Source: Streptomyces sp. BHT-5-2 (GTDB lineage: Bacteria; Actinomycetota; Actinomycetes; Streptomycetales; Streptomycetaceae). Taken from it: a DNA stretch of 64,000 bases. Each line of letters begins with the position of its first letter. Within the stretch, counting starts at the first letter, position 1. The notes beneath the pieces were generated by a model that was not told the DNA's origin, did no database searches, and saw only the letters and a list, made by a program, of their open reading frames with translations. A program made the position numbers and the translations under genes. Location: contig NZ_CP081497.1 of NCBI RefSeq assembly GCF_019774615.1, positions 1,860,001 to 1,924,000 on the forward strand, read 5' to 3'. Positions 62,003 through 64,000 of this stretch are shown here, piece after piece.

Positions 62003-62255
62003 CATTTCAACGGAGCGGCCACAGGCTTTTTCCGCATTCCGTCGTAGGGATTTCTTTGTTTTTCTCTGCGGCCTGCTGCGGCTTTCCATGGATTTCGGCA
62101 GCTTTCCGCGGCTGATGCGAAGGGGCCCGTTCTCCGCTCTCTCCCGGTGTTCTTCCGCAGTTTCCCCGGATTCCTTCGGGGGTTCCTCCCGGGCTCCGCC
62201 GGCCTTCGGCGGCGGTCGGTTCCGGCTGCCCGCGTGCGCGTCAGGAGGTTTCGCC

Positions 62256-64000
62256 ATGACCACGATGACCCCGACCACCCCGCCCACGAAGGGGACGCTC
62301 GCTCCGCCGGGCCGCCGTCCCCGCCGGGAGCGCCGGGCCGCCGAGCTGGAGGCCCGCACCCGGCGCGTCGCCGGCCGGCTCGCCGAGTACAGCGCCCGCC
62401 CCGCCGAGCAGGTCCTGTGCGACCTCGCCGCCACTCCGGCCGGCCTCTCCCACCGCGAGGCGGCGCTGCGCCGGGAGCGGGACGGTGCCAACACCATCGC
62501 CCAGGAGCGCCCGGCCCGTTGGTACGTGCAGCTCGCCAAGGCGTTCTGGAACCCGTTCATCCTGGTGCTCGCGGTGCTGGTCGTCGTGATGTACGGGCAG
62601 TGGCTACAGGTCGCCGACACCGAGCCGTTCGACCCGAAGATCGCCATCCTCGGCGCGATGGTGCTGATCAGCGCCGGGCTGCGGTTCTGGCAGGAGTACC
62701 GTTCCGGGGCCGCGGCCACCGCGTTGCGCGCCCTGGTCACCACGACCACCGCGGTGCAGCGCCGGGCGGGCCGCGGCCGGGCGCCGGCCACCGTGGAGGT
62801 CCCCATGGCCGACGTGGTCACCGGCGATGTCGTCAGGCTGGCCGCCGGCGACCTCGTCCCGGCCGATCTGCGGCTGTTGGCCGCCAAGGATCTGATGGTC
62901 AGTCAGGCCGCGCTGTCCGGCGAGTCGCTGCCGGTCGCCAAGGACGACACCAAGCTGGCCACCGACCGCGGCCAGGACACCACCGCCGACCCGGTCGAGG
63001 CCGGCAACCTCGTGCTGACCGGCACCTCCGTCACCTCCGGCAGCGCCGCCGGCGTGGTCGTCGCCACCGGCTCGGACACCTACCTCGGCTCGATGGCCGG
63101 CGCGCTGGTCGGCGAGCGCCCGGAGACCGGCTTCGACATCGGCGTCAGGAAGGTCAGCTTCCTGCTGATCCGCTTCATGATGGTGATGGTCCCGGTGGTC
63201 TTCCTCATCAACGGCCTCACCAAGGGCGACTGGGCCGAGGCGTTCACCTTCGCGGTGGCCGTCGCCGTCGGCCTCACCCCCGAGATGCTGCCGATGGTCG
63301 TCACCACCAACCTGGCGCGCGGCGCGGTCGCCCTCTCCCGCCGCAAGGTCGTCGTCAAGCAGCTCAACGCCATCCAGAACCTCGGCGCCATGGACGTGCT
63401 GTGCACCGACAAGACCGGCACCCTCACCGAGGACCGGATCGTCCTGGACCGCTACCTCGACGTGCACGGCCGGCCCGACACCGAGGTCCTCGAACTCGCC
63501 TACCTCAACAGCCACTTCCAGACCGGGCTGCGCAACCTGATGGACCAGGCCGTCATCGACCGGATGCACGAGGCCGAGGAGGTTGTCGTCGACGCCCGCT
63601 TCACGCTGGTCGACGAGATCCCCTTCGACTTCGCGCGCCGGCGGATGTCGGTGGTGCTGCGCCGCAACGACCTCGACGGCCCCGCCGCCGAGCACCTGCT
63701 GATCACCAAGGGCGCGGTGGAGGAGGTCCTCGACCGCTGCGACCGGGCCGTGCACGCCGGCGACACCGTCGAACTCACCGACGCGCTGCGGGACACCGTG
63801 CTGCGCACCGCCGAGGACCACGCCCGGCAGGGCCTGCGGGTACTGGCGGTGGCGACCCGCACCCTGCCCGCCACCGCCCCGGACGGCCCCACCGCTCCGG
63901 ACGGTCCTGGCGGCCCGGAAGGCACCCCCGCCTGCTACACCGTCGCGGACGAGGCCGGGCTGACCCTCATCGGCTTCCTCGCCTTCCTCGACCCGCCGAA
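62256..64000 (+). CDS. mgtA: Mg2+-importing P-type ATPase (3' end outside window)
   Basis: A P3B-type ATPase of the MgtA/MgtB group; 581 codons are present and the frame is open at the window edge. The N-terminal cytoplasmic part (~1-85) is followed by helices 1-2; the actuator domain has VSQAALSGESLPV (TGES-equivalent) and the phosphorylation motif DKTGTLTED has the acceptor Asp385. The loop before it carries AVGLTPEMLPMVVTTNLARGA, typical of MgtA rather than Ca2+ or K+ pumps. It would take up Mg2+ at the expense of ATP when Mg2+ is scarce. ATG 62256 follows AGGAGG, and a long regulated leader precedes it. Confidence 0.93.
   Translation, partial: MTTMTPTTPPTKGTLAPPGRRPRRERRAAELEARTRRVAGRLAEYSARPAEQVLCDLAATPAGLSHREAALRRERDGANTIAQERPARWYVQLAKAFWNPFILVLAVLVVVMYGQWLQVADTEPFDPKIAILGAMVLISAGLRFWQEYRSGAAATALRALVTTTTAVQRRAGRGRAPATVEVPMADVVTGDVVRLAAGDLVPADLRLLAAKDLMVSQAALSGESLPVAKDDTKLATDRGQDTTADPVEAGNLVLTGTSVTSGSAAGVVVATGSDTYLGSMAGALVGERPETGFDIGVRKVSFLLIRFMMVMVPVVFLINGLTKGDWAEAFTFAVAVAVGLTPEMLPMVVTTNLARGAVALSRRKVVVKQLNAIQNLGAMDVLCTDKTGTLTEDRIVLDRYLDVHGRPDTEVLELAYLNSHFQTGLRNLMDQAVIDRMHEAEEVVVDARFTLVDEIPFDFARRRMSVVLRRNDLDGPAAEHLLITKGAVEEVLDRCDRAVHAGDTVELTDALRDTVLRTAEDHARQGLRVLAVATRTLPATAPDGPTAPDGPGGPEGTPACYTVADEAGLTLIGFLAFLDPP

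Larger units (their letters stand above)
61639..62255 (+). other. Long leader upstream of mgtA-type gene
   Basis: There is no typical gene in this 617-base gap. It is notably less GC-rich than the rest of the window between about 61930 and 62150, with several T-runs after short dyads. It contains a short ORF with an ideal ribosome-binding site (61757-61801), a TTTTCGG-CCTGC-CCGAAAA hairpin (61984-62002) and a GC-rich CCGCCG...CGGCGG hairpin close to the mgtA start. The picture is of a regulated 5' untranslated region as in other Mg2+ transporter genes. I do not see the conserved core of the M-box riboswitch. Confidence 0.5.

Noticed and set aside
61639..62255. M-box (ykoK) Mg2+ riboswitch
   Set aside because: It would fit the gene, but the conserved core segments are not visible; a different type of leader control is more likely.
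61538..62887. 449-codon minus-strand frame covering the mgtA leader
   Set aside because: It runs across the HxlR 3' end, the leader and the start of mgtA, is Arg/Ser/Pro-rich and has no ribosome-binding site or domain.

Overview
The window is a very GC-rich, densely coded stretch of actinobacterial chromosome. It is almost certainly Streptomyces or a close relative. The signs are strong GC bias at third codon positions, frequent GTG starts, and lineage-typical proteins: a streptophobe-type membrane protein, DUF6777 and DUF2637 proteins, stand-alone HATPase anti-sigma-like proteins, a SpoIIE/GAF/PAS phosphatase and an FHA-ABC transporter. I found no tRNA, rRNA, CRISPR array, integrase, transposase or prophage gene. 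The window cuts a molybdenum hydroxylase gene on the left and a Mg2+ P-type ATPase on the right.

Layout. 0-6 kb: the end of a xanthine-dehydrogenase-like gene, a HATPase protein, a Tat-exported phospholipase C and an aldo/keto reductase behind a MerR-type promoter. 6-16 kb: cell-envelope and signalling genes, namely an L,D-transpeptidase lipoprotein, a DUF6777 protein, a streptophobe protein, a minus-strand operon (FHA-FHA-ABC transporter, small hypothetical protein, Ser/Thr kinase) and a uracil/xanthine permease. 16-21 kb: a helix-turn-helix regulator divergent from a two-gene exopolysaccharide unit, in which a receiver/GGDEF-like/GT2 fusion is followed by an acyltransferase. 21-28 kb: a zinc-ribbon TetR regulator, an APC permease and a large SpoIIE phosphatase. 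28.7-34.5 kb: a sulfur and metal block. It holds a family 2 encapsulin shell with a cNMP-like domain, overlapping a cysteine desulfurase with a long disordered N-terminus; then a yybP-ykoY (Mn2+) riboswitch before a cation exchanger; then a CDF exporter divergent from an ArsR regulator. 34.5-41 kb: a decayed MerR gene, an intact MerR-TipAS regulator, RsgA GTPase with a possible leader peptide, a DUF456 protein, a PP2C-like protein and a PoxB-type enzyme. 41-50 kb: a GH38 alpha-mannosidase, a HATPase protein, a DUF2637 protein, an iron-box-controlled FhuF-like protein, a GntR regulator, a methyltransferase and a TPR-like protein. 50.7-59.5 kb: a purine-catabolism locus with a PucR regulator divergent from FAD, 2Fe-2S and Moco subunits of xanthine dehydrogenase, an AzgA-type purine permease and an XdhC maturation factor. 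59.5-64 kb: an MFS exporter divergent from an HxlR regulator, then MgtA behind a long, unusual 5' leader.

The most notable items are the encapsulin/desulfurase pair, the Mn2+ riboswitch, the REC-GGDEF-GT2 fusion, the mgtA leader, the repeated ACAAGAC motif between PucR and xdh, the two 19-bp-spacer promoters and the MerR remnant. All calls come from reading the sequence; no database search was run.
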